A stretch of DNA of 64,000 nucleotides from Acidobacteriota bacterium (GCA_018268935.1 JAFDVS010000005.1:1-64000), one strand, 5' to 3'. Counted from the first letter of the stretch, positions 1 through 10,048 are shown. Made by a program: numbers and translations. The notes: generated by a model not told the origin, from the sequence alone.

Positions 1-213
1 TTTGGTGAATTCATAATCGGCACCTGCCTTTTCAATCTGCCACGTCAGCGTGTTCACCCCATTGGGGATGTAGAGAAACACGCTGCGTTTTGGCTTGGAC
101 GGGGACGGCAGAGCGCCCATGGCATCGAGCAGGGGCAGGGAAATCGTTGCGCCAAGGCCGCGCAGCATCTGGCGGCGGGAGATCTGCCAGCGGTTGAGGT
201 TCAGGTTGCTCAT
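1..213 (-). CDS. DUF1552 domain protein, N-terminal part (runs off the window start)
   Basis: The first 71 codons are present, beginning with ATG at 213-211; the rest lies outside the window. The N-terminus carries a Tat-type export motif ([10 protein letters not shown], about residues 12-21) followed by a hydrophobic stretch, so export as a folded protein is likely. The mature start ([13 protein letters not shown]) matches the opening of the DUF1552 family. DUF1552 genes are usually found directly after a DUF1592-type cytochrome gene, as here with a 19-base gap. The molecular function of the family is not established. It is probably co-transcribed with the cytochrome and sulfatase genes upstream. 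Confidence 0.8.
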   Translation of the reverse strand, partial: MSNLNLNRWQISRRQMLRGLGATISLPLLDAMGALPSPSKPKRSVFLYIPNGVNTLTWQIEKAGADYEFTK

Positions 214-232
214 AGGTTTGTATGGGTGGCGG

Positions 233-2440
233 TTAGCGCTTCTGGAAGAGGTTAGAACAAACGAAGGCCTCGACGAGGTCTCTCAGGCGGTAGTCTTTGG
301 CCTTGCCTGCAGCCGCGATTGCTTTGAGGTCGTCGCGGTCGTCAAAGGACATGCTGCGCCGCAGCCCATACGTTGCCAGTTTCTCAATGAAGGTCGCGTT
401 GAAGGCGTCTAGATCTGCAAGCAGCAGCTTTTTAAAATCCTCCGCATCCTGGTATTCACGGCCATCCGGCAGCTTGCCAGATGCCTTCACCTTCGGATTG
501 CTGCCCGTGCCATCCGTGACCTCTTCCGTGCGCCAGCGGCCGATGGCGTCGTAGTTTTCAAAGGCGAGGCCCAGCGGGTCGATCTTGCCGTGGCAGGAGG
601 CGCAGTTCGCATCATGAATGTGCGCTTCCAGCTTTTCGCGCAGCGTCGCCTTGGGTGCCGCCGGATTGGTGGCTATGGGGTCCACGTTTGCCGGTGGTGG
701 TGGCGGGGATTTGCCAAAGATCGACTCCATGACCCACACACCACGGTGCACAGGGCGGTGTCTCACTCCATCTGACGTCAGAGAGAGGATGGATGCCTGA
801 GTCAGCAAACCGCCGCGATGGCTTTCAGCAGGCAGGGAGACGCGCTGAAATTCACCGCCATTCGCTTTTGTTTCCGGCAGTCCATAAAACTGAGCCAGCA
901 GTCCGTTCATCATGCTCCAGTCGGAATGGAGGAGATCTCGCAGCGTGTGGCCGCCCTGCAGCACTTCGCGAAAGAATGCCTTCGTTTCCCCGATCATGCT
1001 GTTCTCCAGAGCCTTGTCGTAGTCTGGGTAGAGCTTCTTGTCCGGCTGAAACATGCCCACCTTGCGCAGGCGCAGCCACTGGGTGGCAAAGGAGTCTGTG
1101 TAGCGCACGGAGCGCTCGTCTTTCAGCATGCGGGCCACCTGCTGCTCAATCGTATGCGGATCAGAGAGCTTGCGGCTCTGCGCCATGCGCCGCAGTTCTT
1201 CGTCGGGCATGGATTGCCAGAGGAAATAGGAGAGGCGGGAAGCGAGTTCGTAGCCGGTGAGTCTGAGCGCCTTGTTGGCGTCGCCGCTGCTTTCGGTGCG
1301 GAACAGGAAGTGTGGCGATACCAGTACTGCTTTGAGAGCGACGCCAGCGGCTTCCTCTGGTGCGAGGCCGGATGATTCGGCCTGGCGGTACGTGCGTAGA
1401 AGGGATTCAGCCTCCTCTTTGGTGAGGGGCCTGCGCCATGCGTTGGCGGCGAAGCGGGTGATCGCCTGGCGTGCGGTATTGCCGGTGAAGCCTTCGGGGA
1501 AAACGTTCTGCGTGCTGCCGGCGGACTCCACACGCACGGCGTCGAGCGAAAGCACGGCGCCTTGTGCCGCATTGACGTCGGCGACTTGCGGACGGGCATT
1601 GTAGAAGTGCAGACTAAGGCGGCGGCTGCCTCGTTTGGCCGGGGCCTGGAACGTATACTCCCCGGGCTTGTCCGCGGTTGCGGTGACATCGGACTGTCCC
1701 ACCAGTTCTCCGTCGAGGCGCACGGTGACGCCGGGAATCCCTTGTTTACCGGGTTTTCCCCATGCCTTCACGCTGAAGCGATACATGCCCGTGCGAGGCA
1801 GCTTCAGGTATTCGTAGATGGTGTTTTGTACAACGGTGACGTCGTAGCCATAGGGCTTCTTGGGTGAGCCGGTTTCCGTGTTCCGCATATCCTCCACTTC
1901 CAGCACCTGGTGGAAGGGGGCGCGATTGCGGTAGGCGGCGAGTACTTCGTCGACGATGTAATTTGCGGCTGCGAGATACTTCTCAATCAGAAGCGGAGAG
2001 ATGAACAAGCCCTCGCGATCGTTATTGAAGCCGCTTTCGCCGGGAGGATCGAGAGGAAAGCTGTCGGCGGGGCGGAGGTCGATGCCGGTGAGGTCGCGAA
2101 TGGTGTTGTTGTATTCGACGCGATTCAGGCGCGGCAGGGTGACGTGCCCGGCGTTGCGTGTGGAGGTGGACTGGCGCCGGATTTCTGTTTCGAAGTAGCG
2201 CACCATGGCTTCGCGCTCTTCCACGGATGGCTGCGCTCCGGCAGGAGGCATTTCGTTTTCGCGAACGGCGCGCAGCGCTTTGCGCAGGACCACGGGATTC
2301 TGCAGCGCAGCAGGCTGTGTGAAATTGATGCCCGCAGTCTGAGCTTGCATGCCATGGCAGCGCGCGCAGTATTTGTCGAGCAGGGGTTGGATCTCGACCG
2401 CGGCGAGCGGAAGGCTCAGCCAGAGGAGGAAGAGTCGCAT
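233..2440 (-). CDS. DUF1587/DUF1592/DUF1588/DUF1585 planctomycete-type cytochrome c protein
   Basis: A 735-residue secreted protein. I place the start at the ATG ending at 2440, because it opens a clean signal peptide ([14 protein letters not shown]) and lies 2 bases after the sulfatase stop; the upstream in-frame extension is Arg-rich and reads like sulfatase sequence in another frame. A CARCH haem motif sits at residues 25-29 and a second, CASCH, at about 613-617, in the segment typical of DUF1588 ([18 protein letters not shown]). Order and length fit the PSD1/DUF1587-DUF1595-DUF1592-DUF1588-DUF1585 architecture common in Planctomycetes and Acidobacteriota. It probably carries covalent haem in the periplasm; the substrate is unknown. 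The next gene downstream encodes its usual DUF1552 partner. Confidence 0.88.
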   Translation of the reverse strand: MRLFLLWLSLPLAAVEIQPLLDKYCARCHGMQAQTAGINFTQPAALQNPVVLRKALRAVRENEMPPAGAQPSVEEREAMVRYFETEIRRQSTSTRNAGHVTLPRLNRVEYNNTIRDLTGIDLRPADSFPLDPPGESGFNNDREGLFISPLLIEKYLAAANYIVDEVLAAYRNRAPFHQVLEVEDMRNTETGSPKKPYGYDVTVVQNTIYEYLKLPRTGMYRFSVKAWGKPGKQGIPGVTVRLDGELVGQSDVTATADKPGEYTFQAPAKRGSRRLSLHFYNARPQVADVNAAQGAVLSLDAVRVESAGSTQNVFPEGFTGNTARQAITRFAANAWRRPLTKEEAESLLRTYRQAESSGLAPEEAAGVALKAVLVSPHFLFRTESSGDANKALRLTGYELASRLSYFLWQSMPDEELRRMAQSRKLSDPHTIEQQVARMLKDERSVRYTDSFATQWLRLRKVGMFQPDKKLYPDYDKALENSMIGETKAFFREVLQGGHTLRDLLHSDWSMMNGLLAQFYGLPETKANGGEFQRVSLPAESHRGGLLTQASILSLTSDGVRHRPVHRGVWVMESIFGKSPPPPPANVDPIATNPAAPKATLREKLEAHIHDANCASCHGKIDPLGLAFENYDAIGRWRTEEVTDGTGSNPKVKASGKLPDGREYQDAEDFKKLLLADLDAFNATFIEKLATYGLRRSMSFDDRDDLKAIAAAGKAKDYRLRDLVEAFVCSNLFQKR

Positions 2441-2442
2441 GG

Positions 2443-3864
2443 TTACTTCGCTGTGACCGGGCCGTCGGGTGCGCCTGCTTCGCGTTCGCGTGCCGGATCG
2501 TACTTCGGGTTTGGTTTGGGGATCTGGGCGTTGGTTTCTTTCAGCCATTGCTCCAGGCGTTTCTTCATGGATGCAGCCTTCTCCGCTTGCGCCGATGCGA
2601 GATCGTGTTTCTCGCCGATGTCGGTTTTCAGGTTGTACAGTTCGACGCGGTTGTCTTCGAAGAAGAGGATCAGCTTATCGTCGCCGCGGCGCATGGCGGC
2701 GGAAGGCCGGCCGAGTTGCGGGCTGTAGTGCGGGTAGTGCCAGAAGATTTCATTGCGGCCGATGCTCGGCGAGCCGTGCAGCGCTTTGACGAAGCTCTTG
2801 CCGTCAATGCCTGACATGCCGGCGCCCGCGAGTTCGGCGATGGTGGGCGCGTAATCAATGGAGAGGATGGGGCAGTGGCTGACGCTGCCCGGTTTGGTGA
2901 CCCCTGGCAAACGCACCAGAGTTGGAACGCGAATGCCGCCTTCGTAGGTGTGTCCCTTGCCTACACGCAGCGGCAGGTTGGAAGTAATGGGGCGCTTCTT
3001 CCATTCGAGCGAAGTGACTCCGCCATTGTCGGCGGTGAACACGACCATCGTGTTTCCAGCAAGGTTGAGTTTGTCGAGAGTATCGAGGATGCGCCCCACG
3101 CTTTCATCCATGCTTTCGACCATGGCGGCGTAGTCGGCGAAGTTCTGCGGGTTCGATGGATCGGACTTCGCTTCGTACTTGCGGATTTTTTCGGGCTTAG
3201 CGTGGATGGGTGTGTGGACGGCGAAGTGCGGCAAGTACAGGAAGAATGGGCGTGCTTTGTTTTCCTCGATGAATTGGACTGCGAGGTCTGTCAGTTTGTC
3301 GGTGAGGTAGTCTCCGTCTTTGCCCTCGAGATTGATCTTGGTCTTCCATTGCGGGTAGAAGAAGTTGGAAGTGGATCCTGCCTCATCGCCGGCGTGCATG
3401 ACGTCGAAGCCCTGGTCTGTGGGGAGGAATCCTTTTGCTCCAAGATGCCACTTGCCGATGCAGGCGGTGCGGTATCCCTTCTTACGAAGGACCTCTGCGA
3501 TGGTGGTTTCTTCGAGCGGAAGCGCGAGACGGGCGTTGGGCTGCAGCACCTTGGTGAAATGCAGGCGGTTGCTCGCTCCCTGCAAATGCGCCGTGATATG
3601 CAGGCGAGCTGGATACTTGCCGGTCATGATGGCGGAGCGTGTGGGAGAGCAGACCGGGCTGGCGGAGTATCCATCAGTGAAGGTCATGCCGGACTTGGCG
3701 AGCCTGTCAATATTGGGTGTTTCGTAGAATTTACTGCCGTTGTAGGATGTGTCGGTCCAGCCGTAATCATCGGCAAGGATGAAAACGAAATTCAACGGTG
3801 CGGCGGCTGCGAATGTGGTAGCAGCGGCTCCCAGTGATCCAAGAAACTGTCGGCGTGAAAGCAT
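2443..3864 (-). CDS. sulfatase (arylsulfatase A-like, Cys-type FGly)
   Basis: A 473-residue sulfatase of the alkaline phosphatase superfamily. The ATG ending at 3864 gives a Tat-like signal (SRRQFLGSLGAAA) directly before the conserved opening strand and metal-binding pair (ADDYGW, D32-D33). The formylglycine motif C72-S-P-T-R76 is intact, so a maturase elsewhere in the genome should be needed for activity. Family members hydrolyse sulfate esters of polysaccharides or small aryl sulfates; the substrate cannot be told from sequence. It heads a minus-strand operon with the DUF1592 and DUF1552 genes and is divergent from the first TonB-dependent receptor, which suggests a shared polymer-degradation locus. 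Confidence 0.93.
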   Translation of the reverse strand: MLSRRQFLGSLGAAATTFAAAAPLNFVFILADDYGWTDTSYNGSKFYETPNIDRLAKSGMTFTDGYSASPVCSPTRSAIMTGKYPARLHITAHLQGASNRLHFTKVLQPNARLALPLEETTIAEVLRKKGYRTACIGKWHLGAKGFLPTDQGFDVMHAGDEAGSTSNFFYPQWKTKINLEGKDGDYLTDKLTDLAVQFIEENKARPFFLYLPHFAVHTPIHAKPEKIRKYEAKSDPSNPQNFADYAAMVESMDESVGRILDTLDKLNLAGNTMVVFTADNGGVTSLEWKKRPITSNLPLRVGKGHTYEGGIRVPTLVRLPGVTKPGSVSHCPILSIDYAPTIAELAGAGMSGIDGKSFVKALHGSPSIGRNEIFWHYPHYSPQLGRPSAAMRRGDDKLILFFEDNRVELYNLKTDIGEKHDLASAQAEKAASMKKRLEQWLKETNAQIPKPNPKYDPAREREAGAPDGPVTAK

Positions 3865-3915
3865 AGTCGCGGACGAGTTTATCACAACAGATGTACCGCT
3901 CCTCTTTCATTGGTA

Positions 3916-3921
3916 TATAAT
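3916..3921 (+). promoter_or_regulatory. candidate -10 box for the first TonB-dependent receptor
   Basis: A perfect TATAAT lies 31 bases before the receptor ATG at 3953, inside the 88-bp divergent gap with the sulfatase gene. I see no good -35 match at the usual spacing. A purine-rich GGGAG at about 3942-3946 would serve as ribosome binding site. Confidence 0.45.
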
Positions 3922-3952
3922 CAGGCCTCACCTCGAATTCTGGGAGACTGAT

Positions 3953-6900
3953 ATGTCAATTGCTTTCCGCAAGCGGGGCGTTGCGATCGCCGCCGCGGTG
4001 CTGTTATTCACTTCCGCCGGCATGGCCCAAGTGGACACAGGCGTGCTGACTGGAGTGGTGAAAGATAATGCGGGCGCAGTGATTGCGGGAGCGAAAGTGA
4101 CGATCCGCAACACGGGCACCAATGCGCAATTGGAGCTGATTACGGGAGCAAGCGGCAGCTATGTTTCACCACCGCTTCCGTCGGGCAACTATCGCATCGA
4201 GGTGATGCAACCGGGCTTCCGCACGGCGGCACGAGCGATCCCGCTCAATGTTTCGGAGCGGCTTGCCGCGGATTTCACGATGGAGATCGGTGCGGTGACG
4301 GAGACGGTGAACGTGCAGGAACTGGCGCCGGTGCTGCAAACCGAAACCACCACAATTTCCACGCAGCGCAGTGAGCAGGAGATCAAGTCGATACCGGTGA
4401 ACAGCCGCAATTTTGCCGAGTTGGTGCGGTTCACTCCAGGAGTGGTTCCGGGGCAGGCGGTGAAACTGAATCTGGCGCTTTCGCAGCAGCGGGGCAACGT
4501 GTCGAACGCCGTGAATGGGTCCGGCTTTGGCGACAACAACTATCTCGTCGACGGGTTGCAGAACAACAACAATCATCAGGGTTGGGGGCTGATCAACTAT
4601 CCGGAGTTTGAGGCGATGGAACAATATCGCATCGACACATCGGTGCCGGACGCACGTTTTGGCCGATCGGGCGGCACGGTGCAGGTGGGTTACAAATCGG
4701 GCACCAACCAGTTTCACGGAGTGCTGTTCGAATTCCTGCGCAACTCGACGCTCGATGCACGGAACTTCTTCGCGGTGGGGGATAAGCCATCGCTGAAACG
4801 GAACATGTTCGGAGGCACACTGGGCGGGCCCATCAATTCGAAGACGTTCTTCTTCCTGTCGTATGAAGGGCAGCGCAGCCGGCAAGGGTTAACGTTTCTT
4901 TCGACGGTGCCGAGCGCCTCGATGCGCACCGGCGATTTCAGTGAACTGCTGGCGGGCGCACGGCCGTTCCGCATTTACGATCCGCTGACACAGCGGGGCA
5001 ACGTGCGCGAGCTGTTCCCGAACAATGTGATTCCGGCGGCGCGCATTGATGCCACGTCGCGGCGGTTGATTGGGCTGTATCCGGCGCCGAACCAGCCGGG
5101 CATTGCGGCGAATCACCTTCTGAATCCAAGCGACACGCGCGATTCCGATCAGGGCAGTGTGAAGATCGACCGCGAGTTTCACTCCGGTTCGCGCGCCTAT
5201 TTCCGGCTGACGCGGGGCCGGTCGAACTTCCTCAACACGCGTGCCCTGGGGCCGCAGGCCTCGCCGTACATCGATGTATCAGTGCCGGTGACGCAAGGCG
5301 TGCTGAGCCACACGCAAGTGATTTCTCCGCGGTTGATCAATCAGGCTCGGTTCGGCATCTCCCGCGAGCCGATTCGGAGCATCGAACTGAATGGGGGCAC
5401 ACGGACCGCGGAGGAGTACGGCATTCAGAACGTCAATATCGACGAACTGACGCTGGGATTGCCGGCGTTCGCCATCAACGGATTCGAGACGCTGGGGGCG
5501 AAGGACAACATTCCGGCCATCATCGTTTCGCAGAACACGGAGTACAGCGACAACCTGGATGCGATCTTCAACAAGCACAGTTTGAAGATGGGGTTCAATG
5601 TGGTGTTCCGGCAGACGAATGCGCATCAGGCCGGATTCACTCGCGGGCAATTTGTGTTTTCGACGTTGTACACGTCGAACCCAGCGGCGCCGGCGAACAC
5701 CGGTTACGGCGGAGCGGATTTTCTGCTGGGCAAGCCGCAGCAGGTCAGTGTGAACGGGTTGGTGGGTACGCGCGGACTGCGCAGGTCCGATTGGGCCGCC
5801 TACATTCAGGATGATTGGAAGGTGACGCAGAAGTTCACCATCAATCTGGGCCTGCGCTATGAACTGCCGATGCACTATCCGCACCGGGAGGTAGCTGGGC
5901 GGCTGCTGCAGTTCGATATCGAATCGGGGCTGCCGGCTCCGGTTGGAACCGGGAAGTATCCGACCCAGAGCGGCACTCCCACGGACAAGAACAATTGGGG
6001 CCCACGCGCCGGATTCGCCTGGCAGGTGGGGAAGGCGACGGTGATCCGTTCCGCCTATGGCATCTACTACTCGATGATTCCGGTACATATCGGCGCCAGT
6101 CTGGCTTCGAATCCACCGTTGTTTCTGAATAGCCTGGTGGCGAACAATCAGAACGATTTCATCGGGGCGCGCTCGATTACACAAGGGCCGGTGCGCTCCA
6201 CCGATCCGAACACGCCGGGGCAGAATCGCACGGGCATTGATCCGAGCCTGAAGATCCCTTACATCCAGCAATGGAATTTCGCCGTGCAGCGGCAACTGCC
6301 GGGCACGCAGCAAATGACCGTGGCGTATGTCGGGACGAAGGGAACCGGCTTGTTGCCGGGGGCCGAGCAGAACGCCGGCATCAACTTCAATCAAGCTGTG
6401 CCGGGTGATGGCGCGGTGAACTCGCGCCGCCGCTGGCCGAATTACGGAACGGTGGCGATCTATCAAAGCCGGGCCAACTCGACCTATCATTCGCTGCAAG
6501 CCACGCTGGTGAAGCGCTGGGCCAATTCCATGCACTACCAGTTCGGCTATACATGGGCGCATCTGATTGACGACCGCGATATGACGCTGCTGCCGATTAC
6601 CGATCTGCGCGGGGCCAAAGCGAATGGGACCACGGACGTGCGGCATCAGATGCGGGCGACGTTCGGCTACGAGATTCCCTGGGCGAAGAAGAAGCTCTAT
6701 GGCGGCTGGGAAATCAACACCGCGCTGACTCTTTATTCGGGTTTCCCGTTCTCAGTGAACGCGGGATCGAATTCGCTGAACATCGGCGAAGGCACGCTGG
6801 CGGACCGGCTGCGTGACGGCAACCTGCCCGTATCACAGCGGACGATTGAGCGCTGGTTTGATCTGGATGCCTTTGCCAACCCCGGATTCCGGATGTACGG

Positions 6901-7159
6901 GAACAGCGGAAAGAACGTGCTGGTGGGGCCGGGCACGAAGGCGCTGGATCTCTCGTTGTTCAAAAACTTCCAGATTCGCGAGTCGATGAAACTGCAATTC
7001 CGCGCGGAGACATTCAACTTCACCAACACACCGCAGTTCAACCAACCAGTGGGTTCGATCGGCGCGGTGAATTCGGGCCGCATCACCAGTGCAGGGAGCG
7101 AACTCACTTTGCAGCGGACGCCACGCCAGATCCAGTTTGCGCTGAAATTGATTTTCTAA
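3953..7159 (+). CDS. TonB-dependent receptor, Oar-like with carboxypeptidase-regulatory domain (copy 1)
   Basis: 1068 residues counted from the ATG at 3953, which has a ribosome binding site (GGGAG) and opens a signal peptide ending near AGMAQ. An N-terminal carboxypeptidase regulatory-like domain (about residues 30-115; GVLTGVVKDNAGAVIAGAKV) is followed by a plug domain (about 120-230, with VNSRNFAELVRFTPGV and the NYLVDG motif) and a long outer-membrane beta-barrel ending in a terminal Phe (KLIF), as expected for BAM-inserted barrels. This architecture is the Acidobacteriota Oar-like/SusC-like receptor. It probably imports oligomers released outside the cell using TonB energy. The ligand is unknown, but the adjacent oligogalacturonate-lyase-like gene hints at a pectin-derived or related sugar. 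Confidence 0.93.
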   Translation: MSIAFRKRGVAIAAAVLLFTSAGMAQVDTGVLTGVVKDNAGAVIAGAKVTIRNTGTNAQLELITGASGSYVSPPLPSGNYRIEVMQPGFRTAARAIPLNVSERLAADFTMEIGAVTETVNVQELAPVLQTETTTISTQRSEQEIKSIPVNSRNFAELVRFTPGVVPGQAVKLNLALSQQRGNVSNAVNGSGFGDNNYLVDGLQNNNNHQGWGLINYPEFEAMEQYRIDTSVPDARFGRSGGTVQVGYKSGTNQFHGVLFEFLRNSTLDARNFFAVGDKPSLKRNMFGGTLGGPINSKTFFFLSYEGQRSRQGLTFLSTVPSASMRTGDFSELLAGARPFRIYDPLTQRGNVRELFPNNVIPAARIDATSRRLIGLYPAPNQPGIAANHLLNPSDTRDSDQGSVKIDREFHSGSRAYFRLTRGRSNFLNTRALGPQASPYIDVSVPVTQGVLSHTQVISPRLINQARFGISREPIRSIELNGGTRTAEEYGIQNVNIDELTLGLPAFAINGFETLGAKDNIPAIIVSQNTEYSDNLDAIFNKHSLKMGFNVVFRQTNAHQAGFTRGQFVFSTLYTSNPAAPANTGYGGADFLLGKPQQVSVNGLVGTRGLRRSDWAAYIQDDWKVTQKFTINLGLRYELPMHYPHREVAGRLLQFDIESGLPAPVGTGKYPTQSGTPTDKNNWGPRAGFAWQVGKATVIRSAYGIYYSMIPVHIGASLASNPPLFLNSLVANNQNDFIGARSITQGPVRSTDPNTPGQNRTGIDPSLKIPYIQQWNFAVQRQLPGTQQMTVAYVGTKGTGLLPGAEQNAGINFNQAVPGDGAVNSRRRWPNYGTVAIYQSRANSTYHSLQATLVKRWANSMHYQFGYTWAHLIDDRDMTLLPITDLRGAKANGTTDVRHQMRATFGYEIPWAKKKLYGGWEINTALTLYSGFPFSVNAGSNSLNIGEGTLADRLRDGNLPVSQRTIERWFDLDAFANPGFRMYGNSGKNVLVGPGTKALDLSLFKNFQIRESMKLQFRAETFNFTNTPQFNQPVGSIGAVNSGRITSAGSELTLQRTPRQIQFALKLIF

Positions 7160-7160
7160 G

Positions 7161-8357
7161 ATGACGAAGCTTCTACCGATACTCTTCGCTGCCGGATTGG
7201 CAGCGCAAACGACCGAAGTGCGCCAGTTGAAGGATCCGGTGACGGGGCGCGCCATCACCTGGTATCGCAGTGCGCAGCATGAGAACCACCACTACTACGA
7301 CATTTCTCCTTGGGATCCGGCGGAGAAACGCTTGCTGTACTTTCGCTTCGATGCAAGCGTGAAGGAGCGCACGGCAACGGGGCGATATCCGGGATCGCTG
7401 TGGATTCGCAACGTGGATGGCAGCGGGGAGCGCCAGATTGCCGGCGGGATCATGGGCAATTACCACACCGGCGCGAATCAATTCTGGGGACCGGACGGGG
7501 CCACGGTCTACTATACGGCCGGGGCGGGGAACGATCGCGCCACTTACTTCGTGCATGTGGAGACAGGGAAGAAAGGACAGATTCAGACTCCAGTGCCGGC
7601 GAGCAAGATCAGTCCGGACTTCAAGACCATCTCGTGTGTGCGAGGGAGTGATTGGGGGCTGTATGAGATTGCGAGCCAGCGCTACGAGAAACTGGTGACG
7701 CTGGAGCGGGCCATTGCGCTGAGTCCGAACAAGCATCTGGTGCGGGAAGAGCCATCCTCATTGCAGAACACACGGTTCAATCCCCAGGGCGGGCAGGTAC
7801 TGATTGTGCATCGCACCAACGAGGATTTCCCGCGGCTGGTGGAGATGTTTGTGTACACGGTTGCCACCGGGCAACTGAAATTTCTCGCTGATGGACTGCA
7901 CCATCCGAACTGGCGGCCGGATGGAAAGGCGGTGATGTATGTGCATCCGGAACTGCCGGATTACTTTCAGAGCCTGATGGAAGTGGATGTGCAGACCGGA
8001 AGAAAGACAAAGCTCACGCGCGAGCATGTTCCGGCCGGGCACCCGTCCTATCACCCGACGAAACCGCATCTCATCGTGACGGATTGCTACGGCGGTCCGT
8101 TGGGGAGCGGGTTGGCGATCATCAACACGAAGACGGGAGAGATGAAGCAACTGGTGACGATCCCGTTGGGATGGAAGGCGGCCAAGCCTGCCGATGCACG
8201 GTTCCCCTTCCGGAACTGGGGGCTGTGGATTCCGCAGCGCCAGTTTCTGAATGAGCCGCGCCCGGTGTGGAATAAGGACGGAACGAAGATACTGTTCACG
8301 TCCGAAGAGAGTGGGTGGCAGAATCTCTATGTGGTGGACACAGGGGATCTGCAATGA
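7161..8357 (+). CDS. secreted PD40/TolB-like beta-propeller, oligogalacturonate-lyase-like
   Basis: 398 residues, beginning one base after the receptor stop, so almost certainly co-transcribed with it. A short signal peptide (TKLLPILFAAGLAAQ) is followed by repeated propeller blades, for example HPNWRPDGKAVMYVHPE and WNKDGTKILFTS. The opening region (DPVTGRAITWYRSAQHENHHYYD) and the overall blade pattern resemble oligogalacturonate lyase (pectate lyase family 22), which cleaves unsaturated digalacturonate; the assignment is by resemblance only, and a non-catalytic propeller is possible. The last 11 codons and first base of the stop are duplicated at 10097-10131, which suggests the 3' end was an insertion point. 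Confidence 0.72.
   Translation: MTKLLPILFAAGLAAQTTEVRQLKDPVTGRAITWYRSAQHENHHYYDISPWDPAEKRLLYFRFDASVKERTATGRYPGSLWIRNVDGSGERQIAGGIMGNYHTGANQFWGPDGATVYYTAGAGNDRATYFVHVETGKKGQIQTPVPASKISPDFKTISCVRGSDWGLYEIASQRYEKLVTLERAIALSPNKHLVREEPSSLQNTRFNPQGGQVLIVHRTNEDFPRLVEMFVYTVATGQLKFLADGLHHPNWRPDGKAVMYVHPELPDYFQSLMEVDVQTGRKTKLTREHVPAGHPSYHPTKPHLIVTDCYGGPLGSGLAIINTKTGEMKQLVTIPLGWKAAKPADARFPFRNWGLWIPQRQFLNEPRPVWNKDGTKILFTSEESGWQNLYVVDTGDLQ
8321..8355 (+). repeat. 35-bp direct repeat, left copy (3' end of propeller gene)
   Basis: The 35 bases starting GAATCTCTATGTGG and ending GGATCTGCAAT are identical, base for base, to 10097-10131. This copy encodes the C-terminal residues NLYVVDTGDLQ of the propeller gene and the first base of its TGA stop. 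Flanking bases on both sides differ between copies. Confidence 0.95.
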
Positions 8358-8360
8358 GGG

Positions 8361-9116
8361 TCATAGTAGCCCGTGTCCTCCGCGGTTTCGGTGGTGCCCG
8401 TATTTTGGATCTTTCCAGTGCGCGAAAATACGTGGAAACTCCACGAGCGTGAGGAATGTCAGCGTGAGCGATTGCAGTATCACTATCAAGGCCGGCCGTG
8501 GATGGGAAAATGGCAACATGTGTGATGGGCTGATGTCTCCGTAGCCGATTGTTGCTCCGCTGACGAAGCTGAAATAGAGCCCTTCCAATTGGGTCAGGCT
8601 CCTGTTACAGCCATGGATTTGAAAGGCGACTGTTTCCTGGCTGATCCACACATACGCATAGGCGAAGATGACGAAGACCTCGAGGTAGTGGACGAGTAGG
8701 AGGGACAGTGCGCGGCGAGCAGGACCGGGCGGTAGTTCGGCGAATGTGACGTAGGCGTGAATTCTGGCGATATCTGCAAGCCGGTAGGCACAAGCAAGGA
8801 CGAGCAGTAGAGTATTGGGCTTCAAGAATAGGAAGAAGAACAGAAGGACGAGCCAAGCCGCGCTCCACAGGGCAATTCCTCTCTTGTTTTCCCGCCGGAT
8901 CAAATACCTATGTAGGCTTACCAGCGGGTATGCAAGAAAGCTCAAGAGTGCGATGAAGACAGCGGCTATTTCCCCTGAGGGCCTTATCACGACTTTGAAG
9001 TCTTCCCTGACACCAATCCAGCCTTTGAAAAGAATGAAGCCGAGCACATGGATTAATGCGGCCGCTGCCAGAAAGGTTGTCTCGTTCAAGGGAGCCTCAG
9101 TTTTTGCTCCATCCAT
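8361..9116 (-). CDS. two-pore-helix potassium-type ion channel protein
   Basis: A 251-residue membrane protein with about five hydrophobic segments (near residues 13-30, 48-66, 82-98, 140-158 and 208-226). The selectivity filter T189-I-G-Y-G-D194 is the canonical K+ channel signature and is preceded by a pore-helix-like stretch (LEGLYFSFVSGA), matching the Ion_trans_2 family. No RCK/TrkA-N regulatory domain is visible. The start overlaps the 3' end of the epimerase gene by 31 bases, so translation is probably coupled. It lies in the segment enclosed by 35-bp direct repeats and has lower G+C than most of the window, which hints at acquisition. Confidence 0.82.
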   Translation of the reverse strand: MDGAKTEAPLNETTFLAAAALIHVLGFILFKGWIGVREDFKVVIRPSGEIAAVFIALLSFLAYPLVSLHRYLIRRENKRGIALWSAAWLVLLFFFLFLKPNTLLLVLACAYRLADIARIHAYVTFAELPPGPARRALSLLLVHYLEVFVIFAYAYVWISQETVAFQIHGCNRSLTQLEGLYFSFVSGATIGYGDISPSHMLPFSHPRPALIVILQSLTLTFLTLVEFPRIFAHWKDPKYGHHRNRGGHGLL

Positions 9117-10048
9117 GATAGAGTCTCGGCCAATCCGATTTCCAGCGGAATTTCCGCTCTCCAGCCGAGAATATTTCGGGCTTTCGATACATCGACAGGC
9201 CGTCGTGCGATATCACCGCTGGCGGAGGGTGCGGACTCCAGAAGGAGTTGCTCCTTGATGCCGCAAAGCCTATGCATCAATGTGATCAACTGGCGAATAG
9301 AGATTTCCTCGGTGCCCGCAAGATTCACGGAATCATTAGTGAGGGCAGGATGCGCCATGGCATCCACAATGCCTCGTGCACAGTCCTTGACGTGGGTGAA
9401 TGTGCGGCGCTGGTCCCCGTTGCCGAGCATGGTGATGGGTGATTCCCGGCGAAGCAGTTTGATGGCGAGACTCGGAATGACGTGATTGAAACCAGGCAGG
9501 TCAACGGGGCTCTCGCCGGGCCCATAGAGATTGAATGGCCTGACGATCACAAACTCGATCCCATATTCGGCGAAAAAACTTCTACAAAAGGACTCGCCGA
9601 GCAATTTGGAGAAGGGGTACCCATCGTGGGGAACCCTATCCTCATGCCCTTCGCGCAGTGGGAACTGGTGGGTCCTGGTGTAAACCGAGGAGGACGAGAT
9701 GTAGACGATCTTGGAGACCCCTTGCCGCCGCGCAGCTTCAAAGGTGTTCAAAAGGATGCTGGTATTGTTGCTCAGCATGCTGCCTGGATGCGCCGAGAAA
9801 TATCCGACCCCAGAGACATTCGCAGCCATCGCGACGCAAATATCCACGTTTCGCATGACTGCCAGCGTCTCGGTCTGATTGCTCAGATCGGCGAGATGAA
9901 ACTCGCAAGGGGCATGGGTGTTCCGCGTGCTGTTGGGCGAACTGAGGTTGTCAGCCACGCTGACTTTGTAGCCGCGATCGAGCAGTATGGGGACCACATG
10001 TTGGCCAAGAAACCCACAGCCACCAGTTACGAGTACTCTTGTCGGCAT
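9086..10048 (-). CDS. NAD-dependent epimerase/dehydratase (extended SDR)
   Basis: A 320-residue extended short-chain dehydrogenase. The Rossmann motif G9-x-x-G12-x-x-G15 (VTGGCGFLGQHV) and the catalytic Y144-x-x-x-K148 (YPFSK), with the preceding SSSSVY stretch, are intact. The family interconverts or dehydrates nucleotide-activated sugars; RPFNLYGPGE and the HVKDCARGI segment are typical of UDP-glucose 4-epimerase and GDP-sugar epimerase relatives. Exact substrate unknown. It is the first gene of a two-gene minus-strand unit with the ion channel inside the repeat-bounded segment. Confidence 0.87.
   Translation of the reverse strand: MPTRVLVTGGCGFLGQHVVPILLDRGYKVSVADNLSSPNSTRNTHAPCEFHLADLSNQTETLAVMRNVDICVAMAANVSGVGYFSAHPGSMLSNNTSILLNTFEAARRQGVSKIVYISSSSVYTRTHQFPLREGHEDRVPHDGYPFSKLLGESFCRSFFAEYGIEFVIVRPFNLYGPGESPVDLPGFNHVIPSLAIKLLRRESPITMLGNGDQRRTFTHVKDCARGIVDAMAHPALTNDSVNLAGTEEISIRQLITLMHRLCGIKEQLLLESAPSASGDIARRPVDVSKARNILGWRAEIPLEIGLAETLSWMEQKLRLP

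Noticed and set aside
2875..3837. 320-codon plus-strand frame inside the sulfatase gene
   Set aside because: Antisense to the formylglycine motif and metal site of a convincing sulfatase.
5279..6646. 455-codon minus-strand frame inside receptor 1
   Set aside because: Arg/His-rich shadow composition and no motif.
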